This document shows, in pieces, positions 30,767-43,100 of a stretch of DNA of 64,000 nucleotides; position 1 is the first letter of the stretch; each line of letters starts with the position of its first letter. The DNA comes from Obelidium mucronatum (lineage: Eukaryota; Chytridiomycota; Chytridiomycetes; Chytridiales; Chytriomycetaceae). A program made the position numbers and the translations under genes. The stretch spans positions 1 through 64,000 of the forward strand of contig JAIVFH010000149.1 in the NCBI GenBank assembly GCA_025765595.1. Reading direction: 5' to 3'. Below the pieces are notes generated by a model. The model saw only the letters and a program-made list of their open reading frames with translations. It did no database searches and was not told where the DNA came from.

Positions 30767-32994
30767 TTAATTCAAAGTCAACATTTCCCAAATAATCATC
30801 ACAACCCCCAAAAGCCATCCCATTCCAGCAACAACTCCTATTCCAATCGCTGCATTTACTTTCTTACAAACAGGCCCATATCCATCACCGGTCAACCAGC
30901 AAGCACGACTCTTCAGATCTGTCCCCTTTTCATTCCCAATACCAACCATCGCACTAATTACAAAACTTGCCCCACCAGCAACAAGCCCCACTGAAACCCA
31001 AATCGCATGAAACTTTTTTGTTCCGACACTACTCCTCCTACTACCGCCTCTTCCTTCAACAGACCCAGCTCCTTTCTTCCTATTCATCATCAAGCATTGA
31101 AGAAAACTCAAAACCAAGGCCGCAAGCGCCAAACAAGTTGCCATGATTGTCAGTAAGCTTTGGAGAAATGGAACCGTTCCTGCGGCTGTTGTTAATGCTC
31201 CACCAACGGCCCCAGATTCTGTATCAGCTCCTGCGCCTTGAATAAATGGATCCAAAGGAAGCGTAGCTGCAATGTTGTTGCTGCTGCTGCTACTGCTGCT
31301 CCCCGCAAACGTATTGTTGTTCCGGAACGCGGTTTGGAAGTCACTGATGCTTGTGAGTGACAGCAAGGATTCGATTCCATGCAAGAAAATGAGCATGATT
31401 GTCAGTTGGAAGAGCCTTGAATGATGAATAGCGTTTTGGGGTTTGGCGGATGGTTGCGGTGGGGATGATGATGAGAGCGGGGGGCTAGCAACCAACGATG
31501 ACCCATGTAAGATTGGCTCTGATGGAGGAGAGGATGTAATGGTGACTATTGAATTGTTGCTGTTGTTGATGGGTATAATTGGAGCTTCCTTTTTTGGGCT
31601 CACGGATTCAACAACGGCGGGTTCATTTGCCACCAAAAACGCTGCAGACGTATTTGATGTTGGAAGCTCGGTTTTCACCACGATAGGAAGGTTTTCTGTT
31701 GCAGCAACTGTAAAGATTGGACTTTCCCCAGCAGATATCACTTTGACATTGTATCCTAAATCGTACAAGTCATAAAATTGATCATAGATGCTTTTTTTCG
31801 ATTCTTGACTGCCTTTCTGCTGCTGCTGCTGCTGCTGCTGCTGTTGTTGTTGATGCTGTTTTTGCTGCAGTTGCAGCGGCGGCTGGCTTTCTTTAGTTTG
31901 TTCCTGAGATAGTGATGAAGCAATCTCTTTGGAGTTGGACTCAACCAGCTTTGGTTTTAAGCTATCATAACTGGTATTCCTAGACAAATATCGAATAGGG
32001 GGATCAACACTGGCTTCTGAAGTGTTTGCTGTCCGGTCGTCAAAGTCTGATGCTTCCGACTGAAACCTATTTGGTGTTTGGAATTGCTGGTGTGGATGAA
32101 ACGGCTGGTGTTGCTGGTATTGTTGTTGTTGTTGCTGAAGGTGATGGTGACGTTGATGACAATGATGCTGATTCTGCAGCTGATATTCTAACTCTCCCGA
32201 GAGTGTCTTTTCGTCCGCTTCTGGGTATAATTCCGTATTTCTTTGATACGGGCCTGGAACAATTTTCAACACGGTTTGTTGGGAGCTAGACGGATGTGAC
32301 CATAGGCGATCCGCTGATTTTGGCCGTCTTGGACCATGAGGTTTCGATAGTTGTGGTCGTACAAGTCGTTGTCGGTGTGGGGGAATCGGTGTATTTGGAT
32401 TCACAGTTATGCTCACTTTTCCATTGAGGGGAAAAAAAAAAAGAAGACATTGTTAATACATTGTATCCCATTTGATCAACCAATAAAAGCTTCGTAGAAT
32501 ATTGTACCTGGGAGAGTTGGTATTGATTGCGACTGCCTCCTGGAATCCGTTGAGCTACTATTACGCGCAAGAAAACTGCCCATCGTACGCGCAACTATTC
32601 GAAATAACCCCTTTGTTTCAGAAGAGCGTTCCTTATTCTCCAAATCTCCCGATTCGCCCACCACCGTGCTACAATCACTCTTCTGGCTACTCTCGCTTCG
32701 GACCTGAGGCACAAGAGAAGTCCTCTGCAGCTCCGGCAGCGAAATAGTCTGAATAGAAGACGCGATACTTTCGTCTGAATGCAGGCGATGGGGGAATGTG
32801 CCAAAAAAGCTTCCTTCCGACTCTACTTCTCCCGGATCCCGATGAACGCGATGCGAATGCGATGAGTAATTTGGCTTGTGGAATGATTCGCGGGGTGAGT
32901 GGATGGTGTGACTCTGAGTGGGCAGCTGGTCCAGTGAGGAGTTCGGAGACATTGTGAAGCGAGGCGGACGCGTCAATGCCTCTTGACTGCTCAT
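30767..32994 (-). CDS. Four-helix membrane protein with long Gln/His-rich N-terminus
   Basis: Exons 32508-32994 and 30767-32415 give 711 residues. The N-terminal ~400 residues are disordered: Ser-rich, then Gln/His runs (including an almost pure run of about 14 Gln from a ctg/ttg repeat at 31819-31850). Four hydrophobic segments follow at the C-terminal third: LFQLTIMLIFLHGIESLL, LLTIMATCLALAALVLSFLQ, IWVSVGLVAGGASFVISAMV and IGIGVVAGMGWLLGVVMII. Cys pairs near the third loop (SRACWL, PVCKK) could form a disulfide. The topology resembles MARVEL or SUR7-like eisosome proteins, but no signature motif confirms it. Confidence 0.65.
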
Positions 32995-33148
32995 ATTTGG
33001 TCCCGAGCGTGTTTTTTTGTTTTTTTTTTCTTTTAGGGGAGGGGGCGATCTGTCCCAAATCTGGGCGATCAGTTGTTTGTGTTTGGTTTTTTGGGTTGTA
33101 CTTTTGTTTTGTTGTTCAAATCCCTTTTTTTCTTCACCCAAGCAAACA

Positions 33149-33698
33149 ATGAGTGATGCAACAGGTCTCCAGGGCTTCATCAACCGTGAGTATAGATGTT
33201 ACAGCAGTAACGGCGGTAGCAGAGACAAAATAATTCAACGGAGGCGGGGCTGCTTGCTTCAACGTATTTTTTGAAACTGATATGACCATTACCGCAATAG
33301 AACAGGTCTTTGTGGTGACTTACGACGGGCGGACCATTATGGGGTATGGCTAATGCAAAACAAGGCCCCTCCGTGATTGAGCGCGATTGTTTTTGTTGAT
33401 TTTATCATGGCGGCCACAGGGAGTTGAAGGGCTTTGACCAGACTTGCACTCTCATTCTAAAGAAAGCCGTCGAAAGGATCATCCAAAAGAACGAAGTCAC
33501 AGAAGAAGTACCGCTGGGATTATACATTGTCCGTGGGCCTGACGTGTAAGGGCGGTTGCGCAGTTTCAATGATTTGCTTACCGGTTTTTTCTTTTTCGAA
33601 AAAGGGCTGTGGTTGGAGAACTGGATCTCGAGAGAGACGATGCAATCGACTGGGAGCAAGTGCGCGCGAATCCAATGCATTCAATGACACAGGAATAA
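33149..33698 (+). CDS. LSM8: LSM8, U6 snRNA-associated Sm-like protein
   Basis: Four exons (33149-33185, 33301-33343, 33420-33545, 33605-33698) encode 99 residues. The Sm1 motif reads VFVVTYDGRTIMGELKGFDQ and Sm2 reads LGLYIVRGPDV; the C-terminal WEQVRANPM matches LSM8 (DLxxxRAEPL in animals). LSM8 specifies the nuclear LSM2-8 ring that binds the U6 3' end for splicing. The three introns are in compatible phases. Divergent from the tetraspan gene, with starts 154 bp apart. Confidence 0.93.
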
Positions 33699-33801
33699 TG
33701 CGCGAATAAAGTTGTCTTTATTTGGCCCTCCAAAAAAAAAAAATTCCGTCCATTGTTCCCCTGCAATCTCTATTATTCATTCCTTTCAAATCAAGTCAAT
33801 C

Positions 33802-36469
33802 ATGTCGGAAACTCCACAGAAACGAGTCTCGGGCGCAATTCCACCTGCCAATGGTGCTAACCACCGTGCCTCCCTTGCGTCTGCATCGTCAAACGCGCCT
33901 CAGCCTGGATTCTCTCCAGGAACAAGGCGGACTTCAGTGGCTCCAGCCGCTGGGCGCGCTGCATCCCGCACACTATCAATTTTGCCACCATCGAAAATCG
34001 ATCGAAGAGCCAGCGCGAACAGACCACGGCGAATAACGAGCTACAACGCCAGTAATTGTTTCTCCCCCCAACACTGTTACTTGACTATACATCAAAACTA
34101 AAAGATACATTATGAAATAATTAGTAACTCTTCCAATAAGAAACCGAACATCAATGAACCCATCTTCTCGATCCGGAACTCCAGAACTACCAACAATTGC
34201 AACACTACCACACCAACCACCACCCCCAAAACCCACCCGCCAATCCATTCTTTCCACCCCAATACCCAAAGAACTACTCGAACAAGCCGACGCATACGAA
34301 TCATTAGCAATGGATGCGCGTATTTCATTTTCAATCTTTAAGGAAAGCATGTTGATTGAAATCGACAAGAAGCTTTTCTCCGACCGGCCTTATATGGTCG
34401 CTGGTGGGCCTTACGCAATGCGGACGAGTCGATTCAGGAGGGGGACAAGCGGTGGGGATCGTGGTGGTGGTGTTGGTGGGGCTTACCGTGTTCCAGAGTC
34501 TGGAATGAGTCGAGCGGGGAAGAATACCACCACCACCACCACCACAATCAAGACTATTTCTAGACATAGTAGACGAGGGAAAAAGAAGGATCAAATGTCT
34601 AGTGCTGAAAGCAGTGATACTGCTTCGTCGCTGCCCCGCATCAAAAAGAATAACTTTGTTGTTGCTGCGGACACTGCAACAAATGATTCTACGGAAGGAA
34701 AAACAAATTTTCAATCGAGATTGGACAAAAACGATGGCAGCGGCGTTGGTGATGAAGAAGAGGAAGGTGATGATGAGTTCGACGACAGTGATGTTGGCAG
34801 CTCCGATAGCTTCTTGTTGGAAGCAGTTGATATTGAAGTTGCCGAAAAGGGTATTCCGGAAATTCTCTTGGCGATTGATTTGGAGCAAGAAAACCAGCGG
34901 ATCCAAAATGAATTGTCGCATACCAGAGAAGCTAGTGCTTTATCTCAAGTGCAAAACGCAGCATACTTGGAATCTAACTTGACCAATTTGGTAAGTAGGG
35001 GCGGTGCATTCTCCTTTTATATACTGCTACTAATTTCCTGATCCTTGTTTAACAGGTCGCGAATGCTGAAGAATACTCCCTCACTTCCCAATTGGCGAGT
35101 CAACAAATGGAACTCCACGCTCAAACAGCTCAACATCTCATGGACGAAGCCAAACGCGGTGAACAAATGACAGACAAGCTTTTAAAGCTGGTGGAAGGAG
35201 AAATCTACGACGACATGTGGCAAAACCTGGACACTGTAGTTCAAAGAACAATGCCCAATGTGAAACTACGGGATTACGCGTTTCATGAGGAACTGGCGAC
35301 TCTTGCGGATTTGCGTGGACGAGAACATGATCTTGAAGTCAAGTTCTCACAAACAAAAACAAATTTAAGGATCGCTGAATCGGATTTACGGTTGGTGGAA
35401 GATGAGTTGGAGCTTATGGTGATTAATGTTCAAAAGGTGAGGGCTTTGTGCATCTTTTTTTTTTTTTTTTTGGACATCTAACAACCCTCCCAAGATTGAG
35501 CAAAAAATTACAGACATCCTAGCAGAAATCACAAACACTACAAACCAAATTACTACCAACCATTCTTTACACGTGCCTCTCCAACAGCAAATCCACAACT
35601 TTGTGACATACAGCCTCCTGCCTTACTGTGAAGCCACCACAGTGTCTCTCCAGTCGCACCACCACCACCACCACCACCACTCCACGAATACAACAGCAAA
35701 CTACAGACCCTCTTCAGCTGCTCAGCAAGCCCAACTTGATTCCTTGAATACAGTTTCAACATTGAAAATCTGTGGGACAAATCTAATCAATGCCTCGAAA
35801 CAAACACCTGCCACGGTATTTGGCTCTTTGCACAGTGTCGCGGGGGCAGGTGCAGCTGCCTCGGTAACTCATGGGGGAGGGGGGAATAATGCGTTGCCGC
35901 ATGCGTTGGGGAATAATGCGTTGCCGCCGTCGTCAGCCAGTGTGCACGATAGCTCGTTTAGCTTAACCGGAGGGAATGGTAAGAAACACATTGTTTCTGC
36001 AACTACTGGCACAGGTGGTGGTGGTGGTGGTGCCAGTGTCAGCGGCGGGGGCGTGCCTCCTCGAACTTCTACAACTCACCGTGGGTCTGTGTTGCGGGCT
36101 TCTATTGTTAAGCGGATGGGAGCCTTTGGTGCGCTTGTTGGTAGGACGGATTTGGAACCAGCCAAAGAAGGGAGTGAGGAATCCTCGTCGCGCCCGCCAA
36201 CAACCACCACGACAGGTTTTGAAGGTGTTGTTCAAAAAGCGATTCAGCAAGCAAGACAGTCGAGACCGTCCTCGGTTGCGTCAACTGGCGGCGACAAGGA
36301 GATGATCATGTCTGATAACAATCATCATCATCATCATCATCCTGATTTGCTTCCCTTGGAGAAGGTTGAGAATCGGAGGAAATCAATGTTGCTTCGCCGA
36401 CCTTCGTTGAAGATAGCGGCAAGTCTTGTGGCTGAGGATTGGCGCAGACCGCACGATAGGGAGCATTGA
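33802..36469 (+). CDS. Unknown coiled-coil protein with basic N-terminus
   Basis: Four exons (33802-34051, 34125-34990, 35056-35436, 35495-36469) give 823 residues. The N-terminus is basic and rich in Ser, Arg, Ala and Pro (KRVSGAIPP, GTRRTSVAPAAGRAASRTL), as in microtubule-binding or kinetochore proteins. Residues ~290-500 form heptad coiled coils. The first (LLAIDLEQENQRIQNEL) follows an acidic Glu/Asp stretch, and ADLRGREHDLEVKFSQTK follows later. The C-terminal third is low complexity with His runs from cac/cat repeats at 35660 and 36322. No family recognised; a cytoskeletal or spindle role is only a guess. The acceptor at 34124 (attag) was chosen because it alone restores the frame. Confidence 0.6.
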
Positions 36470-36552
36470 AAAAAAAAAGAAACCATCAAAAGAAAGAAAA
36501 GATATACAAAACAGCTGTAGTAATTATATCTTAAAAAATGAATAATAATAAC

Positions 36553-37661
36553 TTAATCTACAAGATCAACTTCATCAACGTCTTCCCATTCATCGTCACC
36601 GTCGTCGTCATTTGTTTCTGGCAAAAGAGATTGAGATTGAGATGAAGGGGCTGCGCTTCTTGATTGATGCGAATGAATAGGATTGGAAGGGGAATGTCGT
36701 TGGTGGGAGCTTCTTTGAGTATTCCTGTATCGCTGAAACGAGTCTGGAAACGCGTAGGGTATAACATGCCGATAGGCATTATTTGTTGAATTAATTGAAA
36801 AGGGACTTTCAGCTGAATTGTCATTCCTTGTCGTTTCGTTTGGACCAGTTTGGAACAAAGGAATCGCGTCAGAACCATCCCGATCCATTGCACCAAAACG
36901 ACTGGCTCCAAGCATTTGTCTGAATGCTGCAATTACTTCAGTAATTCCAATGGATGGGGACTCCTGGGCAAGATCTGAAGGGGAAGGCCAATCAACAAAC
37001 ACGCAAAAAAAAACAACAGAGTAGAATCAACAATAGAACTGATACCAGGGAGGGCATCCATCAGCATTCGAATCCCGTCGGTGTCCATGACGCTGCCGTT
37101 GAGCGGTTGTTCGTCCTCCTCCTCCTCCTCCTCCTCCTCTGCCGACACATCGACGGCCGGCAGGCGGCACAGCGGACACGTGTTTGCCTGCAGCGTCAGC
37201 CACGCGTCGACGCAGCGGCAGTGGAACTCGTGGGCGCACTTGAGGCGCCGCACCGAGTCGCCGGGCGCCACGGCGGCGAGGCAGATTGCGCAATCGGCGG
37301 CGGCGCCAGCAGCGGCCGTGTGCGCCGGCAGCTGCGCGTCGACGGCGGCCTGCGCGGCCGGGCGGCGGCGGCCGCGGCGTCCGGCGGCGGCGGCAGCGGC
37401 AGCGGGGGCCGCGGCGGCGAGCAGCTGCGCCAGCGCCTGCAGCGCGCGCGGCGTCTGTCTTTCAGTCGCGCTCGCGCTGTCGCTGTCGCGCCGAAGAACG
37501 CCTTCGTCCGAGGACGACGAGGACATGAGCGGCGGCGGCTCAGAGTCGCTGGAGTCGCTCGAGTCGCTTGGTTCGTTGAGTTCCCTCGCCTCCCTCGCTT
37601 CGCTCCCATCGTCGCTGTCCGTGTCCATCAATGTCTCGAGGGCAAAAGTGCTGGGATCCAT
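36553..37661 (-). CDS. RING-H2 E3 ubiquitin ligase
   Basis: Exons 37046-37661 and 36553-36974; 345 residues. A C3H2C3 RING-H2 lies around residues 125-165: CAICLAAVAPGD, then LKCAHEFHCRCVDAWL, then CPLCR. All eight metal ligands and the Trp that contacts E2 enzymes are present. It is flanked by an Ala-rich segment (GC-rich DNA, 37.3-37.45 kb) and a Glu run. No transmembrane helix was seen. The C-terminus is acidic and ends VDEVDLVD. Likely a soluble E3; substrate unknown. Confidence 0.82.
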
Positions 37662-37726
37662 TCGAGTACTCTATGTTTATTTGTTTTATTTCTCATAAAT
37701 AAATATATTCTATTCATCAAAAAAAA

Positions 37727-38516
37727 ATGGGTGTCATCACTATCACTTCAGAGGCTGAAGTACGTACTGTCCATCTGCAAACGCACCAGCCACACATTCC
37801 TAACCCCCATACGCAACTCAAATCAACCAGTTCAACAAGCATATTGGCGGTACCAAGTTGGCAGTAGTTGATTTCACTGGTAATGTGAATTGTGTATGCC
37901 ACCAAACTTTTACTAAAACGGTTACTGAAGCCACCTGGTGTGGACCATGCAAAGCTGTTGCCCCAAGGTAAGCAGATAAAAGCAACTATTCTATTCAAGT
38001 CTTGTTGTAACATCTCATATGATAGATTCGATGCTCTCTCATCAAAGTTCCCCAATGCCGTCTTTTTGAAAGTCGATGTGGATGATCAGAAAGGAATTGC
38101 ATCAAAATACGGTGTTCGTGCCATGCCAACTTTCAAGTTGTTTAAAGGCGGTAGAGAGATTGAAGAAGGTATTGTGTGTTTTTTTTTTTTTTTTTTGTTA
38201 TGCCACGTTCAATATTACACATCATCCCTTAAAACATTCATAACTGAACTATAAAAAAAATACAGTCGTTGGCGCTGACATTAACAAGGTGGAAAGATTA
38301 GTTTCCACTCACGCCTCCGGATCAAGTGGTTTCCCGTCGTCTGGAGGACGTGTTTTGGGTTCTGGTTCCTCTGCAACACCATCTACCTCTACAGCCAATG
38401 CACTTGGAAACATTGGAATCCCCAATATTCTCAGCAACTTGTCTCCAATGCATCAGCAATACTTGTTTATTGGAGGAATGCTGGCCCTCTTTTACTTTCT
38501 TGCACAATCTCAATAA
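37727..38516 (+). CDS. Thioredoxin with C-terminal membrane anchor
   Basis: Five exons (37727-37759, 37831-37879, 37931-37967, 38026-38168, 38266-38516) encode 170 residues. The thioredoxin fold fills residues 1-105: VVDFTATWCGPCKAVAPRF holds the CxxC redox site, and GVRAMPTFKLFKGG holds the cis-Pro loop. A Ser/Gly-rich linker leads to a single C-terminal helix (YLFIGGMLALFYFLAQ) ending four residues from the stop, the layout of a tail-anchored protein with the redox domain in the cytosol. Ordinary fungal thioredoxins lack this tail. Confidence 0.9.
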
Positions 38517-38686
38517 AGAATGAGAATGTTTGTTAAAAAAATGGTTTCATGGTTGAGAGGAATTGTTCAGTACAATACCATTGATATTTAATCCCTCTGT
38601 CTCACACACAACACACACACACTCTCTCTCATTCTCTCTCTGGTTTTATTTTACTTTTCTCACATACCAAAAAAAAAAAAATGCTC

Positions 38687-39261
38687 TCAAAGATTCCGCC
38701 ATGAAACACGACTCTCTAAACTTGTAATGGATGCTGCTGTCGATCCTCTTCTCATTCCCGTTCCACCACCCCCACTGGCACCTCCACCGTGACCTCCACC
38801 ACCACCACCACCACCACCAAACAAAGAAGGTGGTGCCTGCAATGATTCATCACCATCCTCTACAAAACCCAGCGGTACTCCAAAAAGGTACTCCCCAACC
38901 AACGATGGATTCTCGGCCACAATCTCGCGACACTCTGTTACACTTAGACTGCTTATTGTTATGGGATGGCGTAATTCGATTCGACGCGTTCCTGAGGTTG
39001 TTGTTGTTGCCAAATTATTTGTTACACCATTTGTAAGGCCGCCGTCACCTCCTCGGCTAGTAATTTTAGCTCCATACCCTCCCATATCAACAATTCCTCC
39101 AGGAAATGAGCGAATGCTTGATCTTGGACTTATTTGTTGTGGTGGCGGTGGGGGAGGGTCAAGTGGTGGTGGAGATCTAAGCGGCATTGGTGGGAACTCC
39201 CCTGGTAGATCCGAAAATGGAGACACCGCCTGGCTAGTTATAAGCGTCATGATGCCATCAG

Positions 39262-39322
<61 letters not shown>

Positions 39323-42115
39323 GCCTTCCGTAGCAGTTGCTGCTGTTGCTTGACTTTTGTCCTTGTCTTCTTCCTCCTCAGTTGGCATCAAATGGGACAT
39401 CAGACGTGACGAACCATCCAGGACTGTCACGCTTTCTTCACTTTCTCCGAATTCATTCACTTCAGAGATTGATATGGATGGTGTCGTGGGGGCTAAATGA
39501 TATTCTGGAGTCGCGCTGCTCCTGGCAGCGGAATCAACACTCTGGCGCAAATCTGGTGATGAATGAGCTCGAATACCCCCACCACCACCACCACCAACGC
39601 TTCTATTGATGATGCTTGTCAATATTTTGAGCCGAGGGTTGATGGTGAGTGGGAGACCTCGTTTCTCCACAGAAAAGGCGGCGGAGGATGGTGAAAGGTT
39701 GGGTAGAGATACAGATGAGGCCGGGATCGGGTTCGTAATTTCACCACTACTGGCACCACCATACGGAGATGTCGACAAGTACATGGCACCGTTTCCGCCG
39801 CCATTGCCATTGACACCAACCCCATTCGCTTGATTGCAAAGATGCCAAGGCACTTCAAGAACCACCACAACTTCATGACGAACAGATAACCCTGGATAAT
39901 CGCAACTCGGATACACACCTGCAATATCAAGCAAAGATGACCCACTTATCCCACCACCACCACCACCACCACCACCACCACCACCACCACCGCTTCCCTC
40001 GCGTCGCGGTCTTTCGAGAGTTGTTGCTCGTTTGCTATCCAGTCTCAATAAATCCGCTCTACTCGAAGCCGTCACAGTTCGACTCGGTCTCTGCGAAAGC
40101 CGACTTGCCGCTCGTCTCGTGGCACCCAACTCTGTCTGTCCGACTCGAGAAACCCCAATAATCGACGGCCTTTTCGACACGGTGGAAGACATTGATAGAC
40201 TTGAATCTATACTGCGTCTGGACGGCGTAGATGATCGGAAATCAATCCTGTCGAGAGAAGTTTGGTACTTTTTGACACGTAAGGAATCATTGTCGTCGTC
40301 GTCGTCGTCATTTGGTGCATCGTTTATATCAGGTGTATCAAAGGAATAGGGGGATGTTGAGTTCAGGTAATCGAATTCTTCCACGCCGAAAAGAGGTGGC
40401 ACTTCAAATGAAACTGTCGTTGGTTGTGAATATTCTCCATGATAAGATTCACTATGAATCAGGCATAAATGCCGTTTGGTTCCTGAAGTTGCAGTCACAA
40501 GAGAGGCGGGGTTGTTGAACGTGGGTCGCGTGGGCGAGGAATCAATACTGGGGGATTCGGTCTCTGGTTTCGCTGCTGGAGAGAATGATAATTGCGATCC
40601 CACAAAACTGTCCAATTGATTCCGGTGAGATTCATTCACGACAGAGATATCGCCAGAGTCTGTGGGCGCTCGGATGGTTTGTGTTTCTTGTATAAAGACT
40701 TTGAGTGTGCAGAGATTAGAGAATGTGCTGTTGTTGTTGCTGGCTGCTTCGTTCTTGTTGATGATGCTTTGGGTTGGCTTTTGATCCTCATGAACCCGGC
40801 CTTTGGTTCCTTTTTTGCGACTTTTCAGAGTTGATATCATTTTGGAAAAACCAGGAAACACGGACGAAGTTTTGGAAGTACTGGATATCGGCACTGCAGG
40901 GTGTTCCACGGAGTCGATTGACTTTGTTGATGGGAGCTGGACCTCTCGTGGCGGCGCTGGAATATGATCCAGAAACTCTGGAGTCACTTGAAACTTGAGA
41001 TTCAATTTCTCTCCGCCAGTGCAAACTCTTCGACTCAGTTTAAGGTTGTATCCATTCCCGCTCCACTTTATGGCCCCAGGGACAGTTGATGATGGTTCGT
41101 TTGCGCGCGCAACAGAGAGTCTCCGTGCAGACAAAACAGGTGAAAGTTTGAAATCTTCGGAATTATATGGATCCGTAGTAGTGGCTTTTAGGATAGAAAG
41201 CGCGTTTTCACTTCTTGAGCTCCGAACGCGTAGCACTTGTTGCTGTTGCTGCTGAATATTGTTTGGAAAATATGGCGATTGTGGTGGTGAAGATGGAGGC
41301 GACGCTGGCGGGGGTATAGCAGAAAGGTTCATGGATGAAGACGCCGAACGGATAGAGTCCGCTACAGCAGCGCTTTCTCGTGCTGGTCTACCCATAAGCA
41401 TTCCAGATAGAGTCTTGGGTGTGATGGGGTTGATCCAAATTTCAATCGCAACTCGGCGTTCCGACAACACGAGCCCACCCTTTCGATACCAGTTCATTGT
41501 ACATTCAATCCAATGACGAGCTTCGCCGCGACTTGTTGAGAGAAGAATAGTTGAGAAGGTTTTTTTTCCAATAGGGGGGGTTTTGTAGCAGAACGGAATC
41601 AAATTACCTCCTTAATTCATCCACATGTCCAAGGATAATGGAGGCTGGGAAGTCATGAACCCCTTCATGTTTTCCAACACGAAACTCAAAAGGCAAATCC
41701 AAGACTTGATCAGGGTATAGAAGCAATGGATCAGCATGAGGAGAACCGCCGCCATACAAAACCAAAGGACTGGGGGGTGGTCATGATTTGTTTTTTAATT
41801 TGTGTCAATAATGCTTGTGTAACAAAAAAAAACGCGCTCAAGAACATACGGAATTGCAGAATGAAGATCCCATTTCCCTTTATGTTTAGGTCCATGCACA
41901 CCAAGAGCAGATGCGGGCCTGACTTTGGTGAGAACAACACCACGCAGCCGAACAGTGAGCATTGGAATCTGTTTGACAGCGGTCTTATTATTGTGATGCA
42001 GCCGAACGACGCCCTTTATCGACACAGCATCTAAGCCTGGATGGCCGTGAGCAAAGGACGAATCTAGAAACAGGGGAGAAGAAGTCAGCGGATTGCCAGC
42101 AAGATGGATCGGCAT
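38687..42115 (-). CDS. Alpha-arrestin-like adaptor
   Basis: Exons 41850-42115, 41608-41769 and 38687-41531 give 1090 residues. The N-terminal lobe shows arrestin features: VSIKGVVRLHHNNKTAV, then LPFEFRVGKHEGVHDFPASI, then RHWIECTMNWYR. The C-terminal lobe is interrupted by long disordered inserts with poly-Asn (about 18 residues, gtt repeat at 39265-39320), poly-Gly and Pro runs. Fungal alpha-arrestins link plasma-membrane transporters to Rsp5-type ubiquitin ligases; no clear PPxY was noted. The ATG at 42115 lies 166 bp from the divergent MED31 start. Repeat-driven length variation is likely. Confidence 0.72.
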
Positions 42116-42281
42116 GAAGGGGTGTTGCGACAGAAGCACGCAGAGAGAAGCGAGGCGGGGCTGCATCGCATCGCTTCGCATCGCATCGCATCGCATACGC
42201 ACGTCCGGGCAGCGGCAGAATCTGCAGCGTCGGCATTGGCTCAAAGTCTCAGAGTTGTTTAAAATCAAAACACTGCAAAAA
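42116..42281. promoter_or_regulatory. Divergent promoter between alpha-arrestin and MED31
   Basis: Only 166 bp separate the two start codons. A 5-bp tandem array built on gcatc (catcgcatcgcttcgcatcg and following, about 42164-42200) lies in the middle. Probably a shared bidirectional control region; no TATA box seen. Confidence 0.5.
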
Positions 42282-42800
42282 ATGGACATTGATGGCCAGC
42301 CACAACCGCAAACACAACCACAAACCAGCAGCGCCAACGAGCGGCGGCTGATTCTCGAGATCGAGTTTGTGCAATGTCTGGCGAATCCAAAGTACATGCA
42401 GTGTGCGTGGTCTTTGCCCACATACACACACTCTTACTCACTCACTCACGCACTCACTCTCCTTCTAGTTCTGGCCCAACACGGCTACTTTAACGATCCA
42501 GCCTTCATCAACTACCTGAAATATTTGCTGTACTGGAGGCAGCCAGAGTATGCGCACCTGATTGTGTGAGTCCCTCGATAAGAAAGATACATGTGCGGAA
42601 ACACTTAAAAGGCTACTGGTAACTTTACTAGGTACCCGTACGCGCTTGAAATGCTCGAGTATTTGCAGCACGAAGGATTCCGGAGGGCTGTCGCTTTGGA
42701 AAGCACAGTTCAGCTCATCCACACAAAGGAATTTTATCACTGGCAGCATTGGAAGAAGGATGAATTAGCAGAACTTCGAAAGCAGGGTGTGCTGAATTGA
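42282..42800 (+). CDS. MED31: Mediator subunit MED31 (SOH1)
   Basis: Exons 42282-42402, 42469-42565 and 42632-42800 give 128 residues. The family core is clear: FVQCLANPKYMQFLAQHGYF, then INYLKYLLYWRQPEYAHLI, then YPYALEMLEYLQHEGFR. MED31 is a small, highly conserved subunit of the Mediator middle module. The donor at 42403 (gtgcgt) rather than 42401 was chosen because it yields the conserved Phe before LAQ. Confidence 0.95.
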
Positions 42801-43100
42801 CTGAAGTGGACGCACAGAGAAATAAAAAAAAAAAGCGCCCAAGAAAGAAAGTCCATTGTTACTGTAGCCCCATTTGACAATAGCTTCGTTTACCGCATAA
42901 GAAGCCATCGAATGGCACAATTTTTCATCTTTGCTGATGATTGACGATGAGAAGTATCGAAGCTAATTTTTCGTATCAGTCTGACACTGAGACTACATAA
43001 GATGCTCAGGGATATTTATTTATTCTCTATGCGATGACGGCGTAAATCCCCTTCAGATGTATAAAGAAACAGAAAGAAAGAGGTCCACAACACAGTTAAG
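42801..43100. other. Intergenic region between convergent genes
   Basis: About 300 bp between the MED31 stop and the GH26 stop. Contains A-rich and T-rich 3' signals. No RNA gene could be supported. Confidence 0.4.

Noticed and set aside
42895..43010. C/D-box snoRNA-like motifs (tgatgatt ... ctgag)
   Set aside because: C box lacks the leading purine, no convincing terminal stem or D box placement.
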